A DNA stretch of 64,000 nucleotides from the NCBI GenBank assembly GCA_964030475.1, contig CAXIPT010000008.1, forward strand, positions 3,658,568-3,722,567, read 5' to 3'. The notes under the pieces are model-generated. The model was not told where the DNA came from and did not search any database. It saw only the letters and a list, made by a program, of their open reading frames with translations. The position numbers were made by a program, and so were the translations under genes. Positions 36,331 to 46,193 of this stretch are shown one piece after another; within the stretch, counting starts at the first letter, position 1; each line of letters starts with the position of its first letter. Source of the stretch: Tethya wilhelma (taxonomy: Eukaryota; Porifera; Demospongiae; Tethyida; Tethyidae).

Positions 36331-37183
36331 GATGGCTGACATGTGTCGTGAACTCACTGAGGTGAAGCAAGGCACTGAAGAAGCCGTCCTGGTCATCAGT
36401 CGCGGACCATCACCTCCATTCATTGACCAATCCACCAAGGTCATGGAACAGCTGGTGAGCTCATCGGAAGCTCTTGGAACTCTTGAAGATACTCTCAACC
36501 AGAAGCAGTACATGAGAGGAGTGCAGCTGCTCCACTCCATCAGGAAGCAGTGGAAGACAGAGGAGGTCTTGGGATCGAGTGAAGATGACGATGTGGACTG
36601 TCTGTTCTTCTTGTACGCCAGATATCTCACCGACAGACAAGAAGGTGAGTTGATCAATCATTTATCTAGGTCATCATATCTTTGTTGTGAAATATGAGAA
36701 GGCTAAATATCATGCATGCATACATTAGACTAAAGCAGAGTAATTGGAATTGAACTAGCTCTGCATGGATAGACCCCTCTCCCTACATGTGCACATGGAA
36801 AGCCTACATATCCTAAGTCTCGATCCTATATATATATATAGCTTGCACTTTTAATTGTATTGCTGGTTAAAATAGTCAAATTAATGAACATAAGGTTTTA
36901 ATAATAATAATAATAATACATTATTATAATATCAGTAATGTATATATATACCCTCAACTATCATCTTTTTACAGGTGTTATTCTCCTCACTAACACCGAA
37001 CACAAACTCTCTGAGGTCCACACCAAATTGATGGCTCAGAACATCAGCCTCCATTCCCTACTGGAACAGAGTGAGAGATCACATGACCAGTCACATGAAC
37101 AAGGAACACCCTCGTCCATTCGGAAGCACCGCAGAGCTAGATCTGACTTCACATTCACTGTCTACAAAGAGAGCTCAGTATAA
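4590..37183 (+). CDS. FRY: Furry homologue (FRY), 5' end outside window
   Basis: Furry proteins are very large HEAT/armadillo-like scaffolds that act with NDR/LATS (Tricornered) kinases in cell polarity and morphogenesis. Thirty-seven in-phase exons were placed, among them 4590-4823, 5069-5158, 5271-5503, 5698-5865, 6077-6208, 6279-6339, 6582-6739, 6810-7034, 7277-7433, 7779-7930, 8312-8428, 8630-8784, 9027-9286, 9599-9811, 17586-17863, 18153-18362, 18809-19035, 19318-19451, 19697-19843, 19970-20084, 20381-20646, 26332-26574, 26788-27320, 28001-28110, 28184-28343, 28736-29044, 29398-29565, 29859-30020, 30089-30490, 30972-31123, 31421-31491, 31560-33357, 33593-33674, 34499-34747, 35741-36031, 36332-36644, 36975-37183. 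Collinear landmarks with animal furry: [19 protein letters not shown], [60 protein letters not shown]. About 3,000 codons are visible; the first ~700 residues of the family are missing upstream. One exon is disrupted by an assembly inversion after 27320 and one start is lost at 30088. Confidence 0.93.
5203..5270 (+). repeat. (CA)n microsatellite forming a furry 3' splice region
   Basis: An uninterrupted CA tract ends in ACACAG directly at the start of furry exon 5271-5503, taking the place of a polypyrimidine tract. Confidence 0.9.
9463..9598 (+). repeat. Duplicated CA-repeat junction at a contig gap
   Basis: The stretch GCTAGCCATAATAAAATATG followed by a CA run occurs twice, at about 9463-9545 and 9547-9598, separated by the single N at 9546. 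One difference (CTTCC/CTTCT) separates the copies. This looks like one locus represented twice where two contigs were joined, not a genomic duplication. The second copy leads directly into furry exon 9599-9811. Confidence 0.75.
10259..10478. mobile_element. MITE-like foldback, ATACCGTATAGCGGGAAA family
   Basis: Left end ATACCATATAGCGGGAAA and right end TTTCCCGCTATACGGTAT are inverted repeats. The interior repeats CGTATA and AAATTTCGTA motifs on both strands. The copy at 30719-30931 is the same element in reverse orientation, including the segment GCGGAAGTTAAATTTTCGCA. Non-coding, so non-autonomous. Confidence 0.8.
10809..12850 (+). pseudogene. ZU5-domain-like gene remnant split by a transposon
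   Basis: From the acceptor-like ATATAGCAG, the plus frame reads a ZU5-like strand pattern: [18 protein letters not shown], then [30 protein letters not shown] and a C-terminal CLRVFSFW at about 11075-11094. The reading frame is interrupted at TGCT by the 1,544-bp element 11099-12642 and resumes after the matching TGCT. Further out (about 12745-12850) is another coding-like piece ([18 protein letters not shown]), in the position where a UPA-type domain would follow ZU5, but stops separate the pieces. ZU5 occurs in UNC5, ankyrin, PIDD and many invertebrate recognition proteins; the original gene is not identifiable. Confidence 0.5.
11099..12642. mobile_element. 1.54-kb TIR DNA transposon with 4-bp target duplication
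   Basis: Perfect 18-bp terminal inverted repeats: CAGCCGAAACGCACGTGT at 11099-11116 and ACACGTGCGTTTCGGCTG at 12625-12642. The flanks TGCT at 11095-11098 and 12643-12646 are a target-site duplication. Inside, a 19-bp direct repeat ATGAAACGCAAATGTTCCA occurs at 11497-11515 and 12360-12378. No transposase was recognised; the longest frames (about 60-100 codons) lack known motifs, so it is probably non-autonomous. Superfamily not assigned. Confidence 0.85.
13360..14157 (+). CDS. Coiled-coil protein, paralogue A of an unrecognised family, nested in furry intron
   Basis: Single exon, 265 residues, ATG at 13360 in context CCAACATGG. Residues about 1-125 are charged and helical, with a likely coiled coil near 80-125 ([36 protein letters not shown]). 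The C-terminal ~135 residues form a compact domain shared with the protein at 15983-16807: [74 protein letters not shown]. No signal peptide or membrane helix, so probably intracellular. Same strand as furry and free of introns, which suggests retroduplication or a lineage-specific intronless family. Function unknown; coding status rests on paralogue conservation. Confidence 0.75.
   Translation: MADNIGELHLELKKIYVMLDKNTPDVLTSVQELKKKFCGRKKLLEAAQLSVVSGRDRFIEQVIKLIDESLDLIEAAVDKSELRRELEEKLKTNQQKHSLEIRELKERLCTVEQELKETSKKLAERDIDTQILMVGQLAFEIEEKIIHQVLSKCTIPKHGIFKLKDMEKALDGGDDNIFDTMDGRDIEKNRQDAKQNWIYLKRKLGWSQTQHRHMGNVKRLRTGQAHPQFNVKEAEKVINDGSIAQVKKLQHSCLMMLQVYKQLNF
14540..14824. mobile_element. hAT-like non-autonomous element
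   Basis: Ends CAGTGGCGTAGCCAGG (14540-14555) and CCTGGCTACGCCCCTG (14809-14824) are inverted repeats typical of hAT-type MITEs. A clean 8-bp target duplication is not seen (GAAGAAAT against AAGATAGT), so the copy is old or the flanks have changed. Confidence 0.7.
15983..16807 (+). CDS. Coiled-coil protein, paralogue B, nested in furry intron
   Basis: Single exon, 274 residues; the ATG at 15983 (ATCATGG) is preferred over an upstream TTG. Residues about 1-75 are basic and polar with no match to paralogue A. A short helical segment ([18 protein letters not shown]) leads into the shared C-terminal domain: [71 protein letters not shown], and both end in YKQL plus two residues. The N-terminal halves differ while the ~135-residue C-terminal domains match, so that domain is the conserved functional unit. 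Family not recognised. Confidence 0.75.
   Translation: MDTVVEVQRYWKAQSMPIEMPQQGQYNFKARVDEDRRARSTGFACHQKSSFGNDDRDCSSFYRSKRRSKVLDQTFTTIETALEDKPKEVVKMKSEPQFVKEQHFTETILCELQEQVCKVEKQLKHITDRIAQRDQEKCISMIGQLPSEIEGEIVQKVLSKYTIPQEEHCIYRIKDMEEALEGGDDEVFDTQDGAIEKNRQNARDAWIALKQRLNWSDRHYGYMKAVKRLRKCVTNREFNLEEVERAVNESTNEEVKGNKEACKELIQIYKQLVH
18515..18700. repeat. Foldback repeat in furry intron
   Basis: Imperfect inverted repeats: TGAGCTGGCATTTT against AAAGTGCCAGCTCA, and the outer TCAGAGGAGATA against the reverse complement of TACCTCCTCTGA. Probably a MITE; one copy seen. Confidence 0.5.
19583..19690 (+). repeat. CTCACCCC-rich low-complexity tract beside a contig gap
   Basis: A degenerate (CTCACCCCCTCATCC)-type pyrimidine-rich repeat follows the N at 19583 and ends at the CCCCTGCAG acceptor of furry exon 19697-19843. 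Confidence 0.7.
20205..20281. mobile_element. Foldback MITE, TAGCCTCGTTCCCAGGC family
   Basis: TAGCCTCATTCCCAGGCTCC at the left is mirrored by GGAGCCTGGGAACGAGGCTA at the right. Other copies of the same ends are listed separately. Confidence 0.8.
21357..21550. mobile_element. MITE-like foldback, diverged member of the ATACCGTA family
   Basis: Left ATACCGTAGTTTGAGATATT and right AAATTACGGTAAT, with internal GTTTAATTTTCG repeats like those of the copies at 10259 and 30719 but more diverged. Confidence 0.55.
22570..22758. mobile_element. MITE-like foldback, ACCATAGCAGGTAAATT subfamily
   Basis: ACCATAGCAGGTAAATT at the left is mirrored by AAATTTACCCACTATACGGT at the right. The interior has AAATTTGGCAAATTT motifs. 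The same ends appear at 38142-38430. Confidence 0.6.
22835..23193. mobile_element. hAT-like MITE flanked by GACTC direct repeats
   Basis: CAGTGGCGGATCCAGG (22835-22850) and CCTGGATCCGCCCCTG (23178-23193) are inverted repeats. GACTC flanks both sides (22830-22834 and 23194-23198). hAT elements normally give 8 bp, so the 5-bp flank is either a partly decayed duplication or another superfamily. Confidence 0.75.
23708..25564 (-). CDS. Multipass membrane protein with Cys-rich ectodomain, nested antisense in furry
   Basis: Single exon, 618 residues, ATG at 25564. A signal peptide ([20 protein letters not shown]) precedes a ~140-residue extracellular region with about 11 Cys and several N-glycosylation sites ([43 protein letters not shown]). 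About nine to ten hydrophobic helices follow, from [19 protein letters not shown] near residue 170 to [19 protein letters not shown] near 555. The cytoplasmic tail has a Cys cluster ([13 protein letters not shown]). The CGQC...C..C spacing just before the first helix resembles the Cys-rich modules of large sponge and cnidarian multipass families, but I cannot name one. It lies entirely inside the furry intron 20647-26331 on the other strand. Receptor or transporter function is inferred only from topology. Confidence 0.8.
   Translation of the reverse strand: MALKWIEIVLLSVIIMSLRLTWSSASAALSTAPPEGRNGTAFKTCPAWFVRDGNDSCRCGRNIEPDLVTCDSTTNNTFTSRAWCVTYNDEDEKVYAGLCNLNRLPINATLNSNPLLQPWTNISQLNEMMCGPLNRTGLLCGQCKEGLGPAVLSYTKECVECFDDSYGWMVYLAAAVLPTILLCIVIIIFQFDAAIPSMNTFILMCQIITSAVTYYSINLSVENSSGYHIAQYGYLAIVSFYGIWNLEFFRGVLPPFCISSKMKPIQVIALNYTVALCPLLLMAVVYYCIEFHDRGYRVLVFLWRPFHRLFVRFRRTWNVKGSIVNTFATFVLLSYGQLLHVSLALLIPVIVYDSNGRILNQIFVLGDTSLPLFGRSHLPYAILALAVLLFFIFIPLVYILFNQNRWFRKFISVCRLENALLSELVKVFQKSFKNGIDGSHDLRWFAGVNLLFRIVTSLIVFPISTNLRMSVAFSIQIAVVTSGLTALLCAILRPHQKMIFNLIDTMFFATLCYSTVYFTIVVTAPELEMSPIPIAITCLLPFFYFVCLAIYKLMKGMKSTKCFGKIAKCDCCKRSEWEHQDQDHPVPDRLLNSSNYCNTSILPPGEPVTLTVINVNNV
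27231..27918. other. FRY: Assembly inversion inside a furry exon
   Basis: Plus-strand 27231-27320 (from CCCACTCGAGG to GCGGCTTTAAT) reappears reverse-complemented at about 27817-27911, next to the N at 27918. Between them, 27321-27405 is a CA tract, and the minus strand of 27410-27830 continues the furry exon in the proper frame ([14 protein letters not shown], then [11 protein letters not shown]) to a donor CAACA|GTGAGT followed by a TG tract. The whole block 27321-27917 is therefore the natural continuation of the exon placed in the wrong orientation. Confidence 0.88.
28140..28183 (+). repeat. (CATA)n microsatellite at a furry 3' splice site
   Basis: CATA tetranucleotide run ending CATACAG immediately before furry exon 28184-28343. 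Confidence 0.85.
28472..28542. mobile_element. Foldback MITE, TAGCCTCGT family
   Basis: TAGCCTCGTGAACCAGTC at the left is mirrored by GACTGGTTTACAAGGCTA at the right, with CCCCGC/GCGGGG inside. Same terminal core as the copy at 33403. Confidence 0.75.
29580..29726. mobile_element. Foldback MITE, TAGCCTCGTTCCCAGGC family
   Basis: TAGCCTCGTTCCCAGGCC at the left and GGCCTGGGGACAAGGCTA at the right are inverted repeats in a furry intron. Confidence 0.8.
30719..30931. mobile_element. MITE-like foldback, ATACCGTATAGCGGGAAA family, reversed copy
   Basis: Left ATACCGTTTAGCAGGAAA, right TTTCCCGCTATACGGTAT. The interior reads as the reverse complement of the copy at 10259-10478 (CTGCGAAAATTTAACTTCCG). 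Confidence 0.8.
31283..31365 (+). repeat. tRNA-like sequence, probably a SINE head
   Basis: TAGCTCAGTGG (31294-31304) fits a pol III A box and GGTTCGATTC (31338-31347) a B box at tRNA-like spacing. The acceptor stem ends do not pair convincingly, so a tRNA-derived SINE fragment inside a furry intron is more likely than a working tRNA gene. Confidence 0.45.
31560..33357 (+). CDS. FRY: Giant low-complexity furry exon
   Basis: A 1,798-bp exon (acceptor CCTCCCACAG, donor TACAG|GTAATG) encoding about 600 disordered residues within furry. The first ~120 residues repeat Arg/Lys-Ser-Pro motifs ([48 protein letters not shown]). The middle is Glu/Ser/Ala-rich acidic sequence with EEEEEEESE. The last ~150 residues are dense in SQ dipeptides ([30 protein letters not shown]). 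The exon phase matches neighbours on both sides, so it is part of the furry reading frame. It lies in the region between the HEAT repeats and the C-terminal domain, which is variable in the family. Confidence 0.85.
33403..33510. mobile_element. Foldback MITE, TAGCCTCGTAAACCAGG subfamily
   Basis: TAGCCTCGTAAACCAGGCC at the left is mirrored by GACCTGGTTTATGAGGCTA at the right. Confidence 0.8.
33708..34118. mobile_element. Nested foldback: TA-flanked element inside a TAGCCT-family MITE
   Basis: The outer ends TTAGGCCTTGTTCC and GGTCTGAGTATGAGGCTA belong to the TAGCCT family. Inside, 33731-34035 has its own inverted repeats (AAAGGAACCGTGTCACTATA against TATAGTGACACAGTTCCTTT, one mismatch) with TA at both edges, as expected for a Tc1/mariner-type MITE. 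Confidence 0.7.
34858..35498. mobile_element. 641-bp TIR element in furry intron
   Basis: GGGGCGAGCCTGAGTGAGC (34858-34876) and GCTCGCTCAGGCTCGCCCC (35480-35498) are inverted repeats with one mismatch. The interior is non-coding and ends with a GACAGACAGACC-type short repeat. No clear target duplication. Confidence 0.75.
35694..35732 (+). repeat. (CT)n microsatellite at a furry 3' splice site
   Basis: The CT run serves as the polypyrimidine tract of the acceptor CTGCCTGTAG for furry exon 35741-36031. Confidence 0.85.
36286..36331 (+). repeat. (CA)n microsatellite at a furry 3' splice site
   Basis: CA run ending CACATACAG at the start of furry exon 36332-36644. Confidence 0.85.
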
Positions 37184-37667
37184 CATGCATTATACTAGCT
37201 ATAGATAAATCTTTTCATCAATCTTAATAATTGTGTGCTTAAAATGTACCCCACAAAACCTAAACCATGAACGTGCATCACTAAATTTTTACCATAATAA
37301 TAATTATTAACAATGTACATTAGTACATGTATGCTACCTTTAATCCAATTTAAATGAATTTTTATAACTTCAAATTCTTTATGAATTAGAAAAAGTGATT
37401 ACAAACCATGCATGCAGGGGATGAGTAATGTTATTTAAATAATGAGTTCATGTGTGTAGCCCGGTTTCTATAATTACATGCTCTTCCCTTCAATTGACCT
37501 GAGTGTATAGAGGGCATGGGAAGAGGACACACGCAGTCATGCAAGCATGTGTGCAGCTGTTTGGAAGTGTGGATGAATTGATGCTATAATAATTCAGGTT
37601 GTGGCTTTCTCTTTGCACTATGTCCACGGGTCTATATTATATTATGAGAAATTGTTTATGCAAAAAA
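37184..37667. other. Spacer between convergent furry and KRR1
   Basis: AT-rich 3' flanks of both genes. No further coding sequence recognised, though a last small KRR1 exon cannot be excluded here. Confidence 0.5.
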
Positions 37668-42255
<4,588 letters not shown>

Positions 42256-42827
42256 CGCCTTAGCTATCAGAGATACAGAAGCTGATCGAAGATAGCGCGC
42301 GAGGACCTCCCTGTCCGCCTTGGCCGCGATGCAAGACACGTAATTAAATTTGCCACAAGGAAGTGACTCATTTTACGTACTAATTGCAAGCGCTCTGTGA
42401 TCTAGCTAGCTAGCTACATCTATGATGATTCCCACTCAGGTAGATGTACGTAGCGCAGAATCCATGAGATGACACCTAGTTCCCGGTACCTAGTATCTTA
42501 GGCTTTGAAAGTCAAAACATGAAGTCAGAAGGAGTTCCGAAACTTCCACCGGATAGATCATGTTAGCATAGATAATACATACGAGCCGTATGTATTATCT
42601 ATGATGTTAGGATTACGGATCATCGACCTCAGCCAAAAAAATGCTAAACTTCCAGTTTGATGACGTTGATCCAGCGCGCGCGAGTGCTAAAGTTTATCTA
42701 GGCGTGGTTTGGGATCGTTCCCGCATGCCCATCATGACAGAGTTCCATCACGATTCAGTGCTATAAAACCAGAGAGATAGTTGTTAGAATTCACAAATTT
42801 AATCCTCTTTACTACTTGATTTTGATC
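42256..42827. promoter_or_regulatory. Divergent promoter region of KRR1 and the HypX-like gene
   Basis: The two start codons face away from each other across 572 bp. The interval holds GC-rich patches near both genes (AGCGCGCGAGG, CCAGCGCGCGCGAG). At 42567-42603 is a perfect foldback of 17-bp arms (CATAGATAATACATACG, loop AGC) flanked by the 7-bp direct repeat ATGTTAG (42560-42566 and 42604-42610), which looks like a tiny insertion with its target duplication. Confidence 0.6.
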
Positions 42828-44885
42828 ATGATGTGGAGACGAGCGCTAACAGTGGCACAGAAGTCAGCAGCTGCACCTCTCAGTCCGCGGAGGCTGCAAA
42901 AACTCAACAGCGGTCTCATCCCGCAATTTGCGCAGCGTTACAGCGCTAACACCATCACCACGAGGGGCCAACTGCAACGTAATGGAGGAGCTGGACGGGC
43001 TGCTGCAATTTCTGCACCTCAGTACAACTACCTGCAAAAGTTGGCATACAACAAACCAGCAACTGCAGAAGAAGTACCAATCGTTGAGGGACTTCGAGCT
43101 CGGTTGGAACAAAGCAGCATGTCCCCAAGTGATGATGGCTATCATCTTGCTCTCTATCGTGAACCACACAAGCTGCAAAAGATCCAACTCATCAGCACAT
43201 CCATCAACAGTCTCACGAATGCAATGTACATGCACTTGGAAGAGACAACTAACTATGAACTAGAGGTCACTGCAGTCAATTCAGAGATGGACATCTTGAA
43301 GGCCGTGGAAAATGTGAAGCCTGATCTAGTCATTTGCCCATTCCTCACCAAAAAGATTCCAAAAGAGGTTTACGATAACTACCTTTGTTTGATTGTTCAC
43401 CCTGGTATTGTTGGAGATCGTGGAGCACATTCAATTGACTATGCTCTGCTCGATTACAAAGATTGGAGTCCCGAATACAGAAACTGGGGAGTGACTGTAA
43501 TGCAAGCACACAATGACTTTGATGCTGGAGCAATTTGGGCAACAGAAGAGTTCCCTCTTCGTGCCTGCACCAAGTCGGAGCTCTATCACAAAGAAGTTAC
43601 AAGAGCAGCCATCAACGCTGTTGACAATGCTCTCAGACGTTATGACATTCCCGACTTTATGCCCATCAGTCTTGCAAACTACTCTAATCCACGTGGAGAG
43701 CTGCAAACACCACTGACACAAAAACTCCGCCAGTTTAGTTGGGAAAATGATTCGGCAGAAATCATTGCACGAAAGATCAATGCAGCTTCGGGTCAACCTG
43801 GAATCAGAGTGAAAGTTGCAGATGAAACCTACTTCTATTTCAATGCTACAGTTGACACCACAGATCTTATTGACCAATATTACACCGAAGCTCAAAAAGA
43901 CAACTTTGTGCCTGGTCAAATGGTCCTGAAAATGAATGGTGCAATCATGTTTGCTACTAAGTCACCCAATGAGTGGGTATGGGTGTCTCACATGAAACAA
44001 AAAGGCTCATTCAAGTTACCAGCCGAGCTGACGCTAATGAAGCATTCCACACTGAAACCTCTGGTCGAAAATCTTCCCCAACACATACCAAAATCATACA
44101 AAGAAATCGCCAAATTGGCTTGGAAAGAAATCCACTACACTATCGACAAAGAGTTGGGAGTTGCTTACTTGCATTTCAACTTTTATGGAGCTGCAATGAG
44201 TACCGACCAAGCCAAACAGCTCAAAAGTGTCTACGATTCCTTGGTTGAGAATCCTGACAATGGCATTCGAGCAGTCGTACTAATGGGTGGACCAGATGGC
44301 TTCTCAAACGGAATCCATCTGAATGTAATCGAGAATGCTCCCGACCCAGTTCAAGAATCCACCAACAACATAGTTGCCATCGATGATGTGACCAAATCTG
44401 TGCTCAACACCACCGACAAGCTTGTTATCTCCTTTGTTCGCTGTGGAGCTGGAGCGGGAGGTGTGATGTTGTCTCTTGCCAGCGATTTTGTGTGGTGCGA
44501 CTCGAAAGCAGTTCTTCATCCTTACTACAAACACATGGGGCTGTACGGATCAGAGTACTGGACCTACTCTCTCCCTAGGCGAGTTGGAGAGGCAATGGCC
44601 CTGCAGTTGACAGAGGAGTGCAAACCCATCAGTGCACAAGAAGCCGCTCGAATCGGACTGGTTGATCAGCTCGTGAACCACACCACACATGATGGAATTC
44701 CTGAAATTGAAAACATGGTTGGAACGCTTTTGCAAACCGTCGACTTGGAGAAGTTTCTCAGAGAGAAGAAAGAAAAGTTTGATTATGATGAAGCTGAAAA
44801 GTGTCGCACCCATGAACTGGAACAAATGTATCATTCATTTCGTTCAGCGTTCTACAAGAAAGGACGTAGTGAATTTGTTCACTAG
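42828..44885 (+). CDS. HypX/HoxX-like formyltransferase-crotonase fusion, intronless, mitochondrial-type N-terminus
   Basis: Single exon of 685 residues from ATG 42828 (an in-frame TTG lies upstream). Residues 1-~45 (MMWRRALTVAQKSAAAPLSP, then RRLQK, AQRYSA) look like a mitochondrial presequence. Residues ~100-260 form a formyl-THF-type formyltransferase domain: HPGIVGDRGAHSIDYALLD with HPG at 191-193, then WGVTVMQAHNDFDAGAIWA. Residues ~420-650 form a crotonase domain: VAYLHFNFYGAAMSTDQ, GGPDGFSNGIHLN at ~487, CGAGAGGVMLSLASDF, and GSEYWTY at ~574, the HypX hallmark. Bacterial HypX turns formyl-THF via formyl-CoA into the CO ligand of [NiFe]-hydrogenase, an enzyme animals are not known to have, so the role here is open. 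AATAAA at 44930-44935 argues for a nuclear gene. It is head-to-head with KRR1. Confidence 0.9.
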   Translation: MMWRRALTVAQKSAAAPLSPRRLQKLNSGLIPQFAQRYSANTITTRGQLQRNGGAGRAAAISAPQYNYLQKLAYNKPATAEEVPIVEGLRARLEQSSMSPSDDGYHLALYREPHKLQKIQLISTSINSLTNAMYMHLEETTNYELEVTAVNSEMDILKAVENVKPDLVICPFLTKKIPKEVYDNYLCLIVHPGIVGDRGAHSIDYALLDYKDWSPEYRNWGVTVMQAHNDFDAGAIWATEEFPLRACTKSELYHKEVTRAAINAVDNALRRYDIPDFMPISLANYSNPRGELQTPLTQKLRQFSWENDSAEIIARKINAASGQPGIRVKVADETYFYFNATVDTTDLIDQYYTEAQKDNFVPGQMVLKMNGAIMFATKSPNEWVWVSHMKQKGSFKLPAELTLMKHSTLKPLVENLPQHIPKSYKEIAKLAWKEIHYTIDKELGVAYLHFNFYGAAMSTDQAKQLKSVYDSLVENPDNGIRAVVLMGGPDGFSNGIHLNVIENAPDPVQESTNNIVAIDDVTKSVLNTTDKLVISFVRCGAGAGGVMLSLASDFVWCDSKAVLHPYYKHMGLYGSEYWTYSLPRRVGEAMALQLTEECKPISAQEAARIGLVDQLVNHTTHDGIPEIENMVGTLLQTVDLEKFLREKKEKFDYDEAEKCRTHELEQMYHSFRSAFYKKGRSEFVH

Positions 44886-45410
44886 GTACATAGCTCAGGA
44901 CCCTACACAATGCATTTTTACCAAGTTATAATAAATGACCTTAATATTTTTATTGATGATTTTGTTGATTTGTTGTTAACTGTTCCTATGTTGATTATCT
45001 AGACATTGTAGACAATACTTTGTTTTCTGCTAACTAGTGTAAATTGTCAGTTTGCTTTAGTTGTGCATTATTGAAATATCTGCTAAGTCATAGATTGTTA
45101 ACATCATGTTAATTATAATTATGTATGGGATGGCTAAATAAACTCCGCATGCACAAGCATATGACTGATTACATAACATGGACACTTCTGTGCATGTATG
45201 ATATAAGTGACATTGAAATAAACACACTCACACACAGGCCTACAAAAATATTGATGATATAAAATACGATTCAATATCTGCACACAATTATTTATTGGTA
45301 ATAAAACCAACATGGCTGGCAAATAATTATTTAAATGCTTTGTATCATAAAAATCACAATGCAGTAATAACAAAACTTAGTCTAATACAAACTACAGTAT
45401 TCTCAATACT
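44886..45410. other. Shared 3' flank of HypX-like and TLC genes
   Basis: No gene. Carries AATAAA for the plus gene (44930) and TTTATT (45291-45296), a minus-strand AATAAA, for the convergent TLC gene. Confidence 0.6.
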
Positions 45411-46193
45411 TCAGTACTGAAAAAACCTCATGGCCATATGTACCATCTTTTTAAACCACCACAAATTCAATACATCAAATGCTAAATAATTGATACACAA
45501 CCAGTACTTATAAAACGTTGGAACTAGATAAACTGCAGCAGGATTAAAAAGGACGTTAGTAAAAATTTCATACCAGTGCCAAGGGATGACTACAATCCGA
45601 AAAATGAAGAAAGTGATCATCATCGGCCAAGCTAAATATAGGAACCATGTGCTTTCCTGATTCTTTGTCATTTTGAAAAGTTGAACTCCATTTACGAATG
45701 GAGTGGAGATTTCAGCAAGCATACGATACACAATGAAGAACATGCCCTTTCCTTGATTATACAATCCAAGTGATACACCAACTATTGCAGCTATGTGATG
45801 AGCAACATAGTCAGGGCTTTTTCTCAAATGCGGATCAAACAAAATGACAATAAAATCTCCTACAAAGTACCCCAAAGTGATCTGCATGCTTGCAAAGCCA
45901 AGTGGTGATTTTGAGAAGAGGCGGTTGCTCCCCATAAGACCATAGGTGAGGATGTAAATTGAAAGTGATGCTGTCACAATGGCGTGAAGGGTTGATGCAA
46001 GATAAGTCTTAAACACTGACAGATCCTTTGGCCTGATAACACTGAATCTGGGAACCACTTTACCACAAAGATAGATAAGTAAAGGAGATAAAATCCAGGT
46101 ACACACAAACACTGTCACCACTGTGGTGAAAAATGGCGGTGTAAAAATGAAAGGGAGACTACTAGGCTCCCACACAAATACTTTCTCATCCAT
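45411..46193 (-). CDS. TLC-domain multipass protein (TLCD4/TMEM56-like)
   Basis: Single exon, 260 residues. TLC (TRAM-LAG1-CLN8) proteins are ER or plasma-membrane proteins linked to lipid sensing or ceramide-type chemistry. About six hydrophobic helices are visible, starting at FFTTVVTVFVCTWILSPLLI. TLC features: TYLASTLHAIVTASLSIYIL, GYFVGDFIVILFD, the family His motif DYVAHHIAAIVGVSLGLY, AEISTPFVNGVQLF, and FFIFRIVVIPWHWY. The His-His-containing fourth helix without a ceramide-synthase homeobox points to the TLCD/TMEM56 branch rather than ceramide synthase. A minus-strand AATAAA lies ~115 bp after the stop. Exact orthology is uncertain. Confidence 0.85.
   Translation of the reverse strand: MDEKVFVWEPSSLPFIFTPPFFTTVVTVFVCTWILSPLLIYLCGKVVPRFSVIRPKDLSVFKTYLASTLHAIVTASLSIYILTYGLMGSNRLFSKSPLGFASMQITLGYFVGDFIVILFDPHLRKSPDYVAHHIAAIVGVSLGLYNQGKGMFFIVYRMLAEISTPFVNGVQLFKMTKNQESTWFLYLAWPMMITFFIFRIVVIPWHWYEIFTNVLFNPAAVYLVPTFYKYWLCINYLAFDVLNLWWFKKMVHMAMRFFQY

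Noticed and set aside
42828..44885. Bacterial contamination as the source of the HypX-like gene
   Set aside because: It is continuous with KRR1 on one gap-free stretch, has a presequence and an AATAAA signal, and base composition like its neighbours.
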